This document shows, one piece after another, positions 1 to 9,379 of a DNA stretch of 25,497 bases. The notes below the pieces were generated by a model. That model had not been told where the DNA came from, did no database searches, and worked only from the letters and a program-made list of their open reading frames with translations. Both the position numbers and the translations under genes were made by a program. This DNA is from Amoebophrya sp. AT5.2 (Eukaryota; Sar; Dinophyceae; Syndiniales; Amoebophryaceae). Numbering within the stretch: position 1 is the stretch's first letter; the number at the start of each line of letters is the position of its first letter. The stretch is from assembly GCA_005223375.1 (NCBI GenBank), contig RXOD01004238.1, positions 1 through 25,497 on the forward strand. The letters run 5' to 3'.

Positions 1-3000
1 CCCGCCGTTCCGGCTGCAGTAGACGTAGAGGTGACAATCGGCCCGACCAACGGCCCCGAGCAAGCTGGTGCACCTCCCCCCGTCAAGCTCAAGCTCGAGG
101 ACTGCCGATTTTCTATCGCACTTCCCTGCCGCAGAAGGCTGTGCGGCGAACACGCCGCGGTGTTGCGGCTGCGGCTCCCCGTATTCCGGCTCGTCCCGCT
201 CCTCTCGCCGTCGGACGGTTGGCCCCCGTAGCCCTGCAGCTGCCGCTCCATGGGGCTCGGCGTCAGCACCAAACCGAGGCCAATCCCCGGCTGCTGCCCC
301 CGGTGCAACGATGCGCTAGCCGTTTGATGCGTTTGGCTTTGGTTCGCCGAAACGAGCTGGGCAGCACCACATCCTCCAGTAGATGAATGCGCAGCATTCA
401 TCATTTTCGGCGGCGTGCTGGTCAACATCGTGCACTGGTCGTGCGCGGGAGAAGCATGCGGAGCAGCGCCGTGGAAAACCAACTGGTTTGATGCAAGAAG
501 AGCCGGGCTCCCCTGCTCCACCGCAGGAGGTGGTCCACCAGTCGTGGAGGGATGCAGGAAGCCCAGGCCCTGTTGCCCCGTCAAAAGAGCGTAGTGCTGG
601 TCCGGCGTTGCAGACACGGTGGTCGTCGGGGTGGGGGTCATCGACGTTGTGCCCGTGCTGGAGTGGGATGCATTTGCGAAGAGCTGCGTGCCTAGCGCCA
701 GAGAATCATGGACCCCTGCCGCTCCCCCCAGAAAAGTCTGAAAATCCGTCGTAGAGTCGAAGTCCCGCGGGTGGTGCTTCGCCGTCCCGTCGACTTCGTG
801 TCGATCATGATGCGCCGCGTGCAAATTGACTGTCAACACTGGCGGCGCAGATGCGTCGCCCGAGCCAGACGAGGCGTTCGATGTTGTCACAGACGTTTCT
901 TGCATTTGGAGGTGCTGCTGTGGGTATTGGTACAGCTGCGGAGGTAGCAGGCCGCCGCCCGCATCATTCGGTTTCACGTCCGTGTCCAGAAGATCATCTC
1001 CGATCCTCGCACTTTTCAAATGTGGCAGAAACAGCGCGTTGCCTCGCCGCAGCACCACAGGTTTTCGCGGAGTAGAAGCAGGTCCTGTTGTCGCGACGCC
1101 CTGTTCTCGCATTTTTTCAGCCACTTCGCTGGCAGAAAGTGTGGTCTGATCAGGCTCGTCCGCCCCAACGCCAGCAGAGCTATCCGACGGGTGCAAGAAC
1201 AATTGGCGCGGACGCTGTCCTCCCGGGCCGTGCTGCTTTGTTTTCTGAATGCCAGGATGGCCGCTGCTCTTCCTCGAGGAGGAACTCCATGTCTGGGCGC
1301 GAAGATCGTCCGCTTCCGCGGCGTCGAGTCCGCGTCGGCAATAGTTCTTTACCACGCTCGATGGCGAGGGGTTGGAGGACCCCGGGCAATCTACTGCTCC
1401 GCGCGCCTTCGCCTCGGGGCTGCTACTCGCGAGCGTGCAGAATGTGGCGCCCGGCGGTGTTGTGGGCGTCCGCGCACTAGAGTACTCCTTGTCGACGCGC
1501 AGCATCTGGTTTCCATGCTCGTCCTCCCCGCCGTACGTGACTGTTTGGTACAAGGTGATGGCCTCCACCTCAGAGTCTTGATCTTCACCTAGCACAGAGG
1601 GTTGATGTTGCACTCGAACCGCGCTGTTCGCACAGCCGTGCCGATGTAAACTGGGGGGACTGATGTAGGTATTGTCGGGAGTGGCGGGCGCGGTGCTGTG
1701 GCTGTACTTGTAGTAGGTATTGCTATTCACCGGTCGTAGTTGACAATTTGCATTGCTCGACTGCTGTTCGCCGTCCTCCTCGCCCGGCGATGTTAAGAAG
1801 TTTTCGTCGTGTTGAGAAGCTTTGCTGAGACTGGCTCTGCTGCCGCCACTGGCAACATTCGAGTTCTTCTGATCGAGCAAATCCGATGGCTCTACTACTC
1901 CTTGTTCTTTCCTGCCGTGAATCGGGCTCCGTTGGGCGGGGTCGGTCTGCGCAGTGCTATCTACTTCCGGCGGGAGCATAAACTGCAGAAACAAGTCGCT
2001 ATCGGGGGCGAGTGCGGGAGGAGCCGGACCACAAGATCCCACAATGACTTGTTCTCTGCTCAGAAGGCTCGGCCGCAGGGACGGTGCAGTCGAGTTGCAC
2101 CGCGAGTGATTCGCGCTGCTGCCGTTGTTCGTCGGAACCAGCTGGGGCTGCGAATAGTAGCTGTTTTCCTGAGAGGAAAGCGCGGCCCGCGAGGAGGTGC
2201 GCGACCCATCGTTCTCGACCACTACCGGCAGCGGAGCGTGGTGGAAAAACGTCGCGCAGGGTTGCGGGTAAAGGTGGTGCGGATAATTGCTGCGCATGCT
2301 GAAGACGGAAGGTGGGGGATCCGCGGCCTGCAAAGTTGCTCTACCGTGGTGATCACTTTCACTCACCGCCGCGCTAGTGCGGAAACGGGGATAAAGCTCG
2401 CTTCCGCTTCGATCGCTCGACGGTACAGACGCTGTGCGCGGCAACGAAGTAGCAACGCAGCTCTGCGAGGATGCCCAGGTGGTTTGCGAGTTGTGCTGCT
2501 TCTGTTGTGTTCGGGGGAGGGGGTGCGACAGCCTACTGCTCGGGGTCGGACAGTGGGTCGCCATGCGATGCAGGAATCCGCGCGTTGGGTGCCCGAGCGG
2601 TCCGTAGGTCGTAGTGGGCAATGTTCCATTCAGCTGAGGGTAATGCGAACCAGTGTACGTTGAGTGTTCCGCGGAAGCCGTACGGAAGAAGCTTCGGTTT
2701 CGCTCCCCGCCATGATGATTGACGTGCAAATCTTCCCGGCGCCCGCGCGGCCCCCAAAACCCTCCATGCAGGGGCATGCCCGCACTGTCAACGTGAGGGC
2801 CCTGCTGGACTGGGTTGTCCTTCATCTCCCCGCTACAGTTGCCACGTCCCTCGACAACGGCGGGAGCACAGCTTCCCACCTGCACAACCGAGGCGGGACC
2901 TCCGCAGATGTTCGGAGAATAGCTCTGATCATGCTCCCTGTCGTTACGCTTATGCTCTGGCGACGAGCACGCGGTGCTGGACGGGCCCTTGTGGGGAAGC

Positions 3001-3944
3001 GGGCTGTTGATTTGGGAGGCGAAAAAGTTGTCTCTGTCATGATGGAAGGGGGTGGAGCTGCAGCTGCCCGCGGTGAGGTGCTTGCAGCTCGACGGCGGCG
3101 TGGGGCCGGTGGGTCGCCTTTGCGGGGTGCCGATCAGGTCATGAAGTGTGAGAACATCATGCTGCTGTTCCGATGCTGCTGTAACACTCCTCCCCACAAA
3201 CGCAGTGTAGGCCGACGAGGCGAGGTCTGACGAGCAGCTGGTGTCGTGACTGTTATTTTCCTCTTCAGCCCTGACCGGCTGTAGTTCCTGCGCTTCCTCG
3301 ACGACGTTCGTGCCCACGTGGTCTATTGATGTCGGAGAACCACGTGCAGCACCGTCATTGTGCGCGTGGTCCTTGGCACCCACGCACACGGCCGCGCCGC
3401 AACCACATACCCCGCCGCAGCCACCGCCGCCAACACCCGCAGCGTCCGCCATCACTACCTTTCCGGCAGGACAAACGCTCCCATGCCCTCTTCGAGCAGA
3501 GCCAGGGGGCGGGTCGATGGTAGAAGTAGAAGTAGCCGCAGACTGCTGGCAGCGATGGCCCGCGCCACCTCCTGCCGACAACACGGCGCCGAACGTTTTG
3601 AGCAGGCCACTGCTACTCGTCGCAGACCCGCTACTAGTGCTGTCCCCATTGGTGCTGAGGCTGTCGCCGCCGTCGCGCGGACCCGTCCCGGGATCGTCCT
3701 CCAGGGTGGAGCGCACCTTGGGCGTCTCGAAGGCCAGTTGCGTGGGCAGCTCTCTCGTGCAGCCGAAGCGGTTTGCCGACGGCTTCTGATGCAGCTGCTC
3801 GCTTACGGCGGGGGCAAAAGAACCACGAACTTGGTGGACTTCTTCTTGCTGGCCCTGGTGCAAAAGGTGACCGTCTCCGCCCAGGCCCAGCGCTGGCTCG
3901 AGGGATCCACTAGCAGAGGGATCTACCAGCGCCTGCTCCGCCAT
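1..3944 (-). CDS. Very long intrinsically disordered protein, partial (3' end outside window)
   Basis: I read this frame codon by codon on the minus strand. It stays open from ATG (3944-3942) to the left edge: 1314 codons with no stop, which cannot be chance at this length. The product has no domain I recognise and no membrane segment. It is rich in Ser, Thr, Pro, Gln, Gly and His, with more than 20 Ser/Thr-Pro sites (for example TPQRR, TSPGEED, LTPSPMER) that could be proline-directed phosphorylation sites. A Cys/Gly cluster (GCGGVCGCGAAVCVG) lies near residues 175-190, and NTY occurs twice near 1715 and 1670. An in-frame TAG sits directly before the ATG, so translation starts here unless that AG is a splice acceptor. 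The stop and any folded C-terminal domain are off-window. A scaffold or regulatory role is possible but is only a guess. Reality of the gene is fairly sure; function is unknown. Confidence 0.78.
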   Translation of the reverse strand, partial: MAEQALVDPSASGSLEPALGLGGDGHLLHQGQQEEVHQVRGSFAPAVSEQLHQKPSANRFGCTRELPTQLAFETPKVRSTLEDDPGTGPRDGGDSLSTNGDSTSSGSATSSSGLLKTFGAVLSAGGGAGHRCQQSAATSTSTIDPPPGSARRGHGSVCPAGKVVMADAAGVGGGGCGGVCGCGAAVCVGAKDHAHNDGAARGSPTSIDHVGTNVVEEAQELQPVRAEEENNSHDTSCSSDLASSAYTAFVGRSVTAASEQQHDVLTLHDLIGTPQRRPTGPTPPSSCKHLTAGSCSSTPFHHDRDNFFASQINSPLPHKGPSSTACSSPEHKRNDREHDQSYSPNICGGPASVVQVGSCAPAVVEGRGNCSGEMKDNPVQQGPHVDSAGMPLHGGFWGPRGRREDLHVNHHGGERNRSFFRTASAEHSTYTGSHYPQLNGTLPTTTYGPLGHPTRGFLHRMATHCPTPSSRLSHPLPRTQQKQHNSQTTWASSQSCVATSLPRTASVPSSDRSGSELYPRFRTSAAVSESDHHGRATLQAADPPPSVFSMRSNYPHHLYPQPCATFFHHAPLPVVVENDGSRTSSRAALSSQENSYYSQPQLVPTNNGSSANHSRCNSTAPSLRPSLLSREQVIVGSCGPAPPALAPDSDLFLQFMLPPEVDSTAQTDPAQRSPIHGRKEQGVVEPSDLLDQKNSNVASGGSRASLSKASQHDENFLTSPGEEDGEQQSSNANCQLRPVNSNTYYKYSHSTAPATPDNTYISPPSLHRHGCANSAVRVQHQPSVLGEDQDSEVEAITLYQTVTYGGEDEHGNQMLRVDKEYSSARTPTTPPGATFCTLASSSPEAKARGAVDCPGSSNPSPSSVVKNYCRRGLDAAEADDLRAQTWSSSSRKSSGHPGIQKTKQHGPGGQRPRQLFLHPSDSSAGVGADEPDQTTLSASEVAEKMREQGVATTGPASTPRKPVVLRRGNALFLPHLKSARIGDDLLDTDVKPNDAGGGLLPPQLYQYPQQHLQMQETSVTTSNASSGSGDASAPPVLTVNLHAAHHDRHEVDGTAKHHPRDFDSTTDFQTFLGGAAGVHDSLALGTQLFANASHSSTGTTSMTPTPTTTVSATPDQHYALLTGQQGLGFLHPSTTGGPPPAVEQGSPALLASNQLVFHGAAPHASPAHDQCTMLTSTPPKMMNAAHSSTGGCGAAQLVSANQSQTHQTASASLHRGQQPGIGLGLVLTPSPMERQLQGYGGQPSDGERSGTSRNTGSRSRNTAACSPHSLLRQGSAIENRQSSSLSLTGGGAPACSGPLVGPIVTSTSTAAGTA

Positions 3945-4576
3945 CTACCGCACCCATGGATCAGGTACTGCAACTGCTACCACGGAGTAGTAGATCCATG
4001 ATGGATCAGCACACCGAGGAGCGAGACTCTCAAACCGATCCCCCAGCAGCAGACAACGTCAGCACCCCATTAGAAGGAACCCACGACCCGTCATCGTTTT
4101 CGTTTTCTTTCAGCCCGCGATACTGGGTGGATCTCGCTTCATGTTGATCACAACATCATTATCATTTTAGGTATTCCCGCGTAATAAAATTAATGTACAG
4201 TAAGTAGTGTTACAACATGGCCTCCCTCGCAACCGCAGCACTCCGGTGTAAGAACCAGACTACACCTGTGATTGAGTTTTATCCAAAGCATCTGGACTAC
4301 TGCGATGGAGACAGTGGCAGAGAGACAGATAGAAACAAGAACAATGCAGTAATTGAAGGTAATGCGCGATAGGTTTAAAACAGATTGAAAGTCAGTAGCT
4401 ACTACTTCCGAATCCAACTCCGAGTACCTAGCGACCGAGACGTAGATCTAGAGTCACTTCTATGAGAGACGACCTTTTTCTTCACAAGCGCGATGACTTC
4501 CGTAGCCACGCCACTGCCATCAATGGGGAAGCGAAAGATGGATCATCTTCTTCTTCAAGGTCAAGTTCAACGAAGC

Positions 4577-4624
4577 GATTACTATTTTCACCAAGCCAAG
4601 TGATTATTTTCACCAATCCGCATC
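4577..4624. repeat. Two-copy imperfect tandem repeat
   Basis: Two adjacent units of about 25 and 23 bases share the core ATTTTCACCAA and begin GATTA. The second copy lacks two bases of the first. It lies in noncoding sequence and looks like a simple slippage duplication. Confidence 0.55.
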
Positions 4625-5092
4625 GATCTTTTTTCGTGGGCGGCACTTTTTCAACGCACGAGAAGAAAAAAGTAGCAGACACAGAACAGATCAGTGAACT
4701 TCTTCCGCCTCCTTTTTGCTATTCTCGCCTCCACCACGACCGCCGTAATCGGGCTCCGTGCTTCCTGTCGATGTTTCTTCAAACGCATGCGGGGCGGTGA
4801 AAACCTTATTAACCGTCCGCGACATCGAAATCGTTCATTAATAACTCGGATGTGCTTCTCAATCTCATCGGTCTGTAGAGTTGAAGTAGCACCGCATGAT
4901 TAACATTAATTGATAGTGTCGGAGGTAAAATTTTCTCCATACTCCCGATACGTTGCCTCCGCCTCCATTCCACCCTGCTGTTGTACCGCCCTCAAAGACC
5001 CGAGGCGTTCGCTTTAAGGCGCTCCCTCCTCGACAGCTACCGATCGACGCGCTCACAGTTCGAGTTAGTTTTCTCCTGTTGTGCCTACCTCC

Positions 5093-5401
5093 CTACCTAC
5101 TCATACGTCCAATAAAACGACCATCATGCGTCCAATCTTCACTGCTTGCTCTTGTAAAATAAGTACTTACATCGGGTGCGTGTTCGGACGAAGATTGTTT
5201 TTGTAAACCGTGTAAAACCGAGCGTCGAATGGAATTGGTTGTAAAAGTGGGTGATAGAAATTTCGAATGCCCCCCATCCTGGAGCTTCGTCACAAGATGG
5301 GACTTGGCTAAATCGTCCCCATGCATAAAGACAGCGCTTTTTCCATCACGCGAACTGCTCTCGAAGATGTCCACAAGAAGCATAAGAAAGATACTTAGCA
5401 T
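5093..5401 (-). CDS. Weak candidate small ORF with hydrophobic N-terminus (102 aa)
   Basis: This ATG-started frame encodes 102 residues beginning MLSIFLMLLVDIF, which resembles a short signal peptide or anchor, followed by a polar, Ser/His-rich tail. It matches no family I know. Codons are less GC-rich than in the firm genes. A good donor (GAT|GTAAGTA) lies inside the frame near 5170, so it could instead be a 5' exon. If that donor joined the AG directly before 3944, the phases (0/0) would agree with the downstream long ORF, which is suggestive but unproven. It is on the same strand as its neighbours. It may equally be chance open sequence. Confidence 0.22.
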   Translation of the reverse strand: MLSIFLMLLVDIFESSSRDGKSAVFMHGDDLAKSHLVTKLQDGGHSKFLSPTFTTNSIRRSVLHGLQKQSSSEHAPDVSTYFTRASSEDWTHDGRFIGRMSR

Positions 5402-5512
5402 TACTTATCACGTTCAATAGGTCAAACGAGGTGGAAGTGGGAGAAGGAACGAAAAGCCCGAACCCGAAGTTGCTCCTTAGGCTAAAGCTGAAGCGCCCTC
5501 CTGCGCCCGAGC

Positions 5513-5609
5513 GATCATCTAGGATCTAGGATCTAATAATCGCAGCACTGCGGTGTATGCATTGTAGATACTCTGTACCGAATCTACTATTAGATCGCTA
5601 GGTATGATC
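5513..5609. repeat. Imperfect inverted repeat, about 97 bp, MITE-like
   Basis: The left arm starts GATCATCTAGG and runs to GATCTAATA (ending 5536). The right arm starts TATTAGATC (5588-5596) and ends in ATGATC (5604-5609). Reverse-complementing the right arm gives GATCAT, CTAGC and GATCTAATA in the same order as the left arm, with small indels; the left arm also repeats AGGATCT twice. The loop between the arms is about 50 bases. No ORF lies within. It could be a small palindromic insertion or a folded RNA element. Confidence 0.6.
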
Positions 5610-5814
5610 AACCAGATGAGTGCCTTCTGTTACGGGTCCCGACTCGAAAATGTGAAGCCGAGTAACGCGCTGGGGAAAGATTGCAGTCGCTTGATCGACT
5701 CCCGACAGCCATCGGCGGTAATCAGAATCACAATCACAGGAGAATCGGAAGAATAATAGTAAATAAACCTCGCACTTTATACTGATAGTTCATGGGTCTG
5801 ATAAAAACAGTGCA

Positions 5815-8225
5815 TCAAAGAGGCCCCCCGACGACGCGGCGCAGCACCTCCTTCTCCTTCGCTAGGACAAGTTCCACCGCGCGACCCCCCGTCCGCGAAA
5901 ACACCGTATGCCGGTGCACGAAATCAAGACTCTGTGCGACGCGCGAATACAGGTACGCCAGGCGGGCGTGTTCTGCCGGCAGCGTCCCCGAATGGTCCGC
6001 CGACGGCCGAATCCGAAACCGCAGCGCCTGAATAACCTGTGAGCATCAAAATTAATTCATCGTCAACACCGGGGGCGCTCGCTCGAAAAATAAATACAAA
6101 CACTGTTGTGGTTGGGCTATTGACACCACGGAGGCCAGGCTGCCGCCTTTACATTTTGCTGCATCAGAATCAGCTACTTCATCTACGCTACTTACCAGCC
6201 CGCGACGGTTGCAGTTCTATGTATTGCTTCGAAGCCGATGGGACACAAATGCACGTGGAAGTCATAGTCAAAACTCAAAGTCAATGGCAACGCCAACGCC
6301 AATAAAATTAAAGTCGTAACAAATTAGCTTACCGCCTCGCTCTCTCTGCAGGCCTCCTCGATTGCTTTGGCCAGGACCAATCTTCCTAGCCCCAGCCCCC
6401 TTGTTTCTTCGTCGATTTGCACGTAACTCACGGCAACCGTCTCGAAGTAGTCGGGGTTCAGGTTCCGCACCCCCCGCGGAATCACCTCGCGCACCCGCTC
6501 GAAGCTCAAATCCACGGTCGCTTTTGCGAGCGGAAACTTGTACCGGTTGATGTAGCAGCGCGACTTCATCGGGTCCTTTATTTTCTCGGAGCGAAACTCG
6601 TCCAGCTGGTATTCATTGCACAGCTCCTCGTCGATGCGCTCCCGCTCGTAACTCGTCAGGTTCGCGGTTAATCCGTCGTCCTTGTTCTTGACAACGTGCG
6701 GCAGAATGTACGGGAACTCGGTCGGAAGCAGCAGGCCGTCCGCAACCATCTGTCGGAGTTCGCGCTCGCGCTCTGTCATCTTTGGCGGGGGTGGCACTGC
6801 CGGCTTGGCCTTTTCCCCCGACGACCCCTGCTGGGTGGAGGAGGCCGCGGCTTTGTTAGCCTTTGGCTTGGCCGACTTGCTCGTTGTTCGCGCGGCCGCT
6901 CCGGTTGCTTGTTCCGTCACGCTCTTATCGGAGGTGGTCGTGGTTGAGCTGCTGCTGGCGCTCGCTTTTGATTTCGTGGCGTGATCGGACGACGTGGCGG
7001 CCTTCTTTTTTGCTTTGGTGTTCCCACTTGGCTGCGCAGGAGCGGGTGCCACGACCGCGGTAGAAGTTGCGCTGCCCGGCTTGATGCTCTTCGCCTTCGC
7101 CCGACCCCTCGGCGCCGCCGTACTTGAAGGCGGTTGCGCCTCGTCCTGCTGCTGCTTCGCTCCCTTCGAGGACGAAGACGCGGCGCCCGTCGTGGCCTGC
7201 TGTCCCGAGGAAAGGACGAGAAATTCCGCGGAGGATCCGCGCGTCGAGTCCCTCGCGGAGCTGGTGGGCGCGTAGGTCGAAATCGTCGCGACTGATGACG
7301 AGCGCGGAGGTGCTGCCGAGCACACTTTTCCGCCGCTCGTCCCCGCGTCTTCCATATCCACGTCAAGATCGTCCTCCTCGTCCTCATCCGCTACCACGGC
7401 GTCCAGCATGAGACCCCCGAACGGCCCCGCTCCACCCCCAGACGTCGCGTCCAGCATGTCGACGTCTTCGTCCCCGAGAAAAATTTGCCCCCCGCGACTC
7501 ACCAGAGAAATTCCAGAAAAGCTCCTCGTCGCTGGCGGTGGCATTGCTGATGCTGGCCCGGGGGGTGGCACTCCTCCGACTTCTGGTCGTGACAGGGAGT
7601 CTCGTCCGCAGCGTCGCTCCTCCCGCCCTCGCCCTCCCGCTCGGCTCGTCAAAGACGGGTGCAGGCTTGCGCTACTTGTGCCCGCAGCCGTTCCGCCGCC
7701 CAGCCCCGAAGACGACGCTCCGCCCCCGACATCGGGGCCCAGGTCGATCGCGAAAATGTCGTGCGGGTTCTCGATCCTCTCCCCCCGCGCCGCGCACTCT
7801 GCACTAGTCAATGCGGCGAACCCGGTAACTTTGTCCGGTTTCTTCATCGCACTAACCCCACAGGAACTGTTGTTACAACCCAGGCCCCCCTTGTCCGGTT
7901 TTTCCACCTTCAAGAATCCCACCTTGTCAGGCTTCTCCTTTTCCTTTACCTTCTCCTTCAGCACCTCCATCTTGTCCGGTTTCTTGTCGGGCTTGCGAAC
8001 GCCCGCACCCGCCGCGCTCCCGCATCCTGATGGGAGTGGCGCCGCTCGCCTCTTCGGCATAGCGAGGATCCTCGCGGCAGCGGCGGAAGAATAGCTCGCC
8101 GCCGAAGTGCAGTCTGAACTCGACATCGCAGGACCAGCGGCCGGGACCATGGGGGCATCGCCGTCGTCGGGGCCGTGCCTCGGAGGCTCCTGCTGCCCGG
8201 GAAGATGTGCTTCCGCTTGCCACAT
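5815..8225 (-). CDS. GNAT-family N-acetyltransferase with long disordered N-terminus
   Basis: Two exons: 8225-6333 (631 codons) and 6036-5815 (73 codons plus TGA). The intron is GCG|GTAAGC to CACAG|GTTATT, phase 0, giving 704 aa. The last 150 residues carry the GNAT fold. Around residues 597-631 motif A reads VSYVQIDEETRGLGLG, whose R-x-x-G-x-G loop (609-614) binds acetyl-CoA pyrophosphate in this family. The second exon supplies the next helices (YLYSRVAQSLDF). Residues 1-490 are low-complexity, rich in Ser, Ala, Gly and Thr. They include five KPDK motifs (residues 78, 82, 98, 109, 129) spaced by Lys/Glu segments, and Lys/Ala-rich stretches near 360-490. Family membership points to transfer of acetyl from acetyl-CoA to an amine, protein or small molecule. 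The substrate is unknown; the basic tail could target nucleic acid or chromatin, by inference only. I see no signal peptide. Confidence 0.9.
6037..6332 (-). other. Intron of the GNAT gene with a possible 21-base cassette exon
   Basis: The 296-base intron has sites GTAAGC and CACAG. Inside it is a stronger consensus donor, CTG|GTAAGTAG, with G at 6195. It is preceded 21 bases upstream by ATACATAG, which would give an in-frame microexon 6216-6196 encoding NCNRRGL. Skipping or including it leaves the frame intact. No inverted terminal repeat is evident. Confidence 0.45.
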
Positions 8226-9379
8226 TTTTGCTACTAGGACGCTAGTACGACTACTTCCCTACAGCGCTCACAAATCGAAGGAACAGCACGAGCGAAGAAG
8301 CGACACTAGGCGCCTGCTTCTCGATTGAAGCGGGTGCTCGAGATTTTTCGCCTAGTGCGTCTTTTTCTGTCGATAGATTTGCTCAAGACCGTGCCGGTGC
8401 CGGTACCTACCCAGTTCCGTGCTAGAGAGAAACCAAGGCGCGGCACATTAAGCGACAGTTGGTCGTGGAGAAGAAACTGGAACACATCTTTCTACGAACA
8501 ATACTCAATTACAACTCTTGGTGTTACTACTGCTAGCTATGTCTACGGTGCAATGAATACGTGCTTACGGCTGCTGCACCAGTGCGCTAAATAAAATTGA
8601 TTTATCACGACTGCGCCGGCGACTCTGTGTTGTAGTGCTACTGCTGTTTTCTAAACGGACAGGGTGCGCCGCGGCCACTTCGCTCTCGCTGGTGACGTTC
8701 GCGATGCAGCAGCTCAAGATTAATTCGAGCACTCGCCGTACGCTAAACGACGGGTATCCGTCTCGGGTGCGGCACGGGTTCGCATCAAAGTAAGGTAGAA
8801 ACTAACAACCGACTAATACCTTCGCCTACAGACGAAACTTTGGTAGGTGGGTCGCTGAAACGTGCCGCCTGTGTAATAAATCTCCTTCTCCTGCGGTGAT
8901 GAATTTGTTGGAGCTCTTCAAGCAGAAGAGCTAAAAATAAGCTTTCTTTTCATTTCAAGAATGCTGAGATTTTGGCGCGGCTGCAGCCAGGCGTGGACGC
9001 TTTCATAATCGGAATGGGACGTCGAAGAGATGATGAGACCAGGTCTGATTTTCGATTCTAGAGAGCGGGTGAACAAGTGGAAGCAAGCGTTCATTATCGT
9101 TTTCGTCTCGCTTTTGCTGGATGGTACTTAGTTGACGAGGGAACTCCTGCTGTAAAGCATTTGATTTCGACGGAACATGACGATCGATGCCACACCTGTA
9201 AGCCCTGTACGCTTTGATGGAAATTCTCTTTTCACTGCGCGTCTTCGACGCGTTCGATGCAAATTCAGAGGTCGGTATACGTAAGCATATCCGTCCTGAA
9301 GTTGACAGCAGGCGCACTTTGACACTAGCTCAATCGGCACTCCAACCATAGCCCCATCGCGTAGAAGCCTCGGCACCTG
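8226..9379. other. Intergenic gap without a recognisable gene
   Basis: This interval lies between the stop of the uL14m gene and the ATG of the GNAT gene. Short open frames exist on both strands (the longest about 100 codons, near 9003-9317), but none shows a domain, sensible splice joins or the GC-rich codon pattern of the neighbours. One perfect hairpin at 8912-8932 is listed separately. The minus-strand leader of the GNAT gene and the 3' UTR of uL14m must lie here. Confidence 0.6.
8912..8932. repeat. Perfect 8-bp hairpin
   Basis: AGCTCTTC (8912-8919), a 5-base loop AAGCA, then GAAGAGCT (8925-8932). It sits in noncoding sequence and is followed on the plus strand by an A/T-rich run. It could be an RNA 3'-end structure or chance. 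Confidence 0.5.

Larger units (their letters stand above)
3945..5814. other. Intergenic gap, AT-richer, no firm gene
   Basis: This 1.9 kb stretch separates the acetyltransferase gene from the long disordered ORF. Base composition drops relative to the coding regions and all frames are broken often. The leader just upstream of 3944 contains three short minus-strand upstream ATG frames (each closed within about 15 codons). It also holds a weak 102-codon ORF, a two-copy tandem repeat and an imperfect palindrome, listed separately. I see no RNA gene. Confidence 0.6.

Noticed and set aside
1809..3230. Two long plus-strand frames (284 and 188 codons).
   Set aside because: They lie antisense to the uninterrupted minus-strand frame, contain repetitive Arg/Ala/Gly typical of shadow frames in GC-rich coding DNA, and match nothing.
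4190..4417. A hydrophobic 75-codon minus-strand frame.
   Set aside because: It has no ATG at its start (TTG only), low-GC codons and no splice context that joins it to a gene.
4490..4515. CCGTAGCC-like sequence as a dinoflagellate spliced leader.
   Set aside because: Only the first bases resemble the leader; the following sequence diverges and no intron-like donor follows at the right place.
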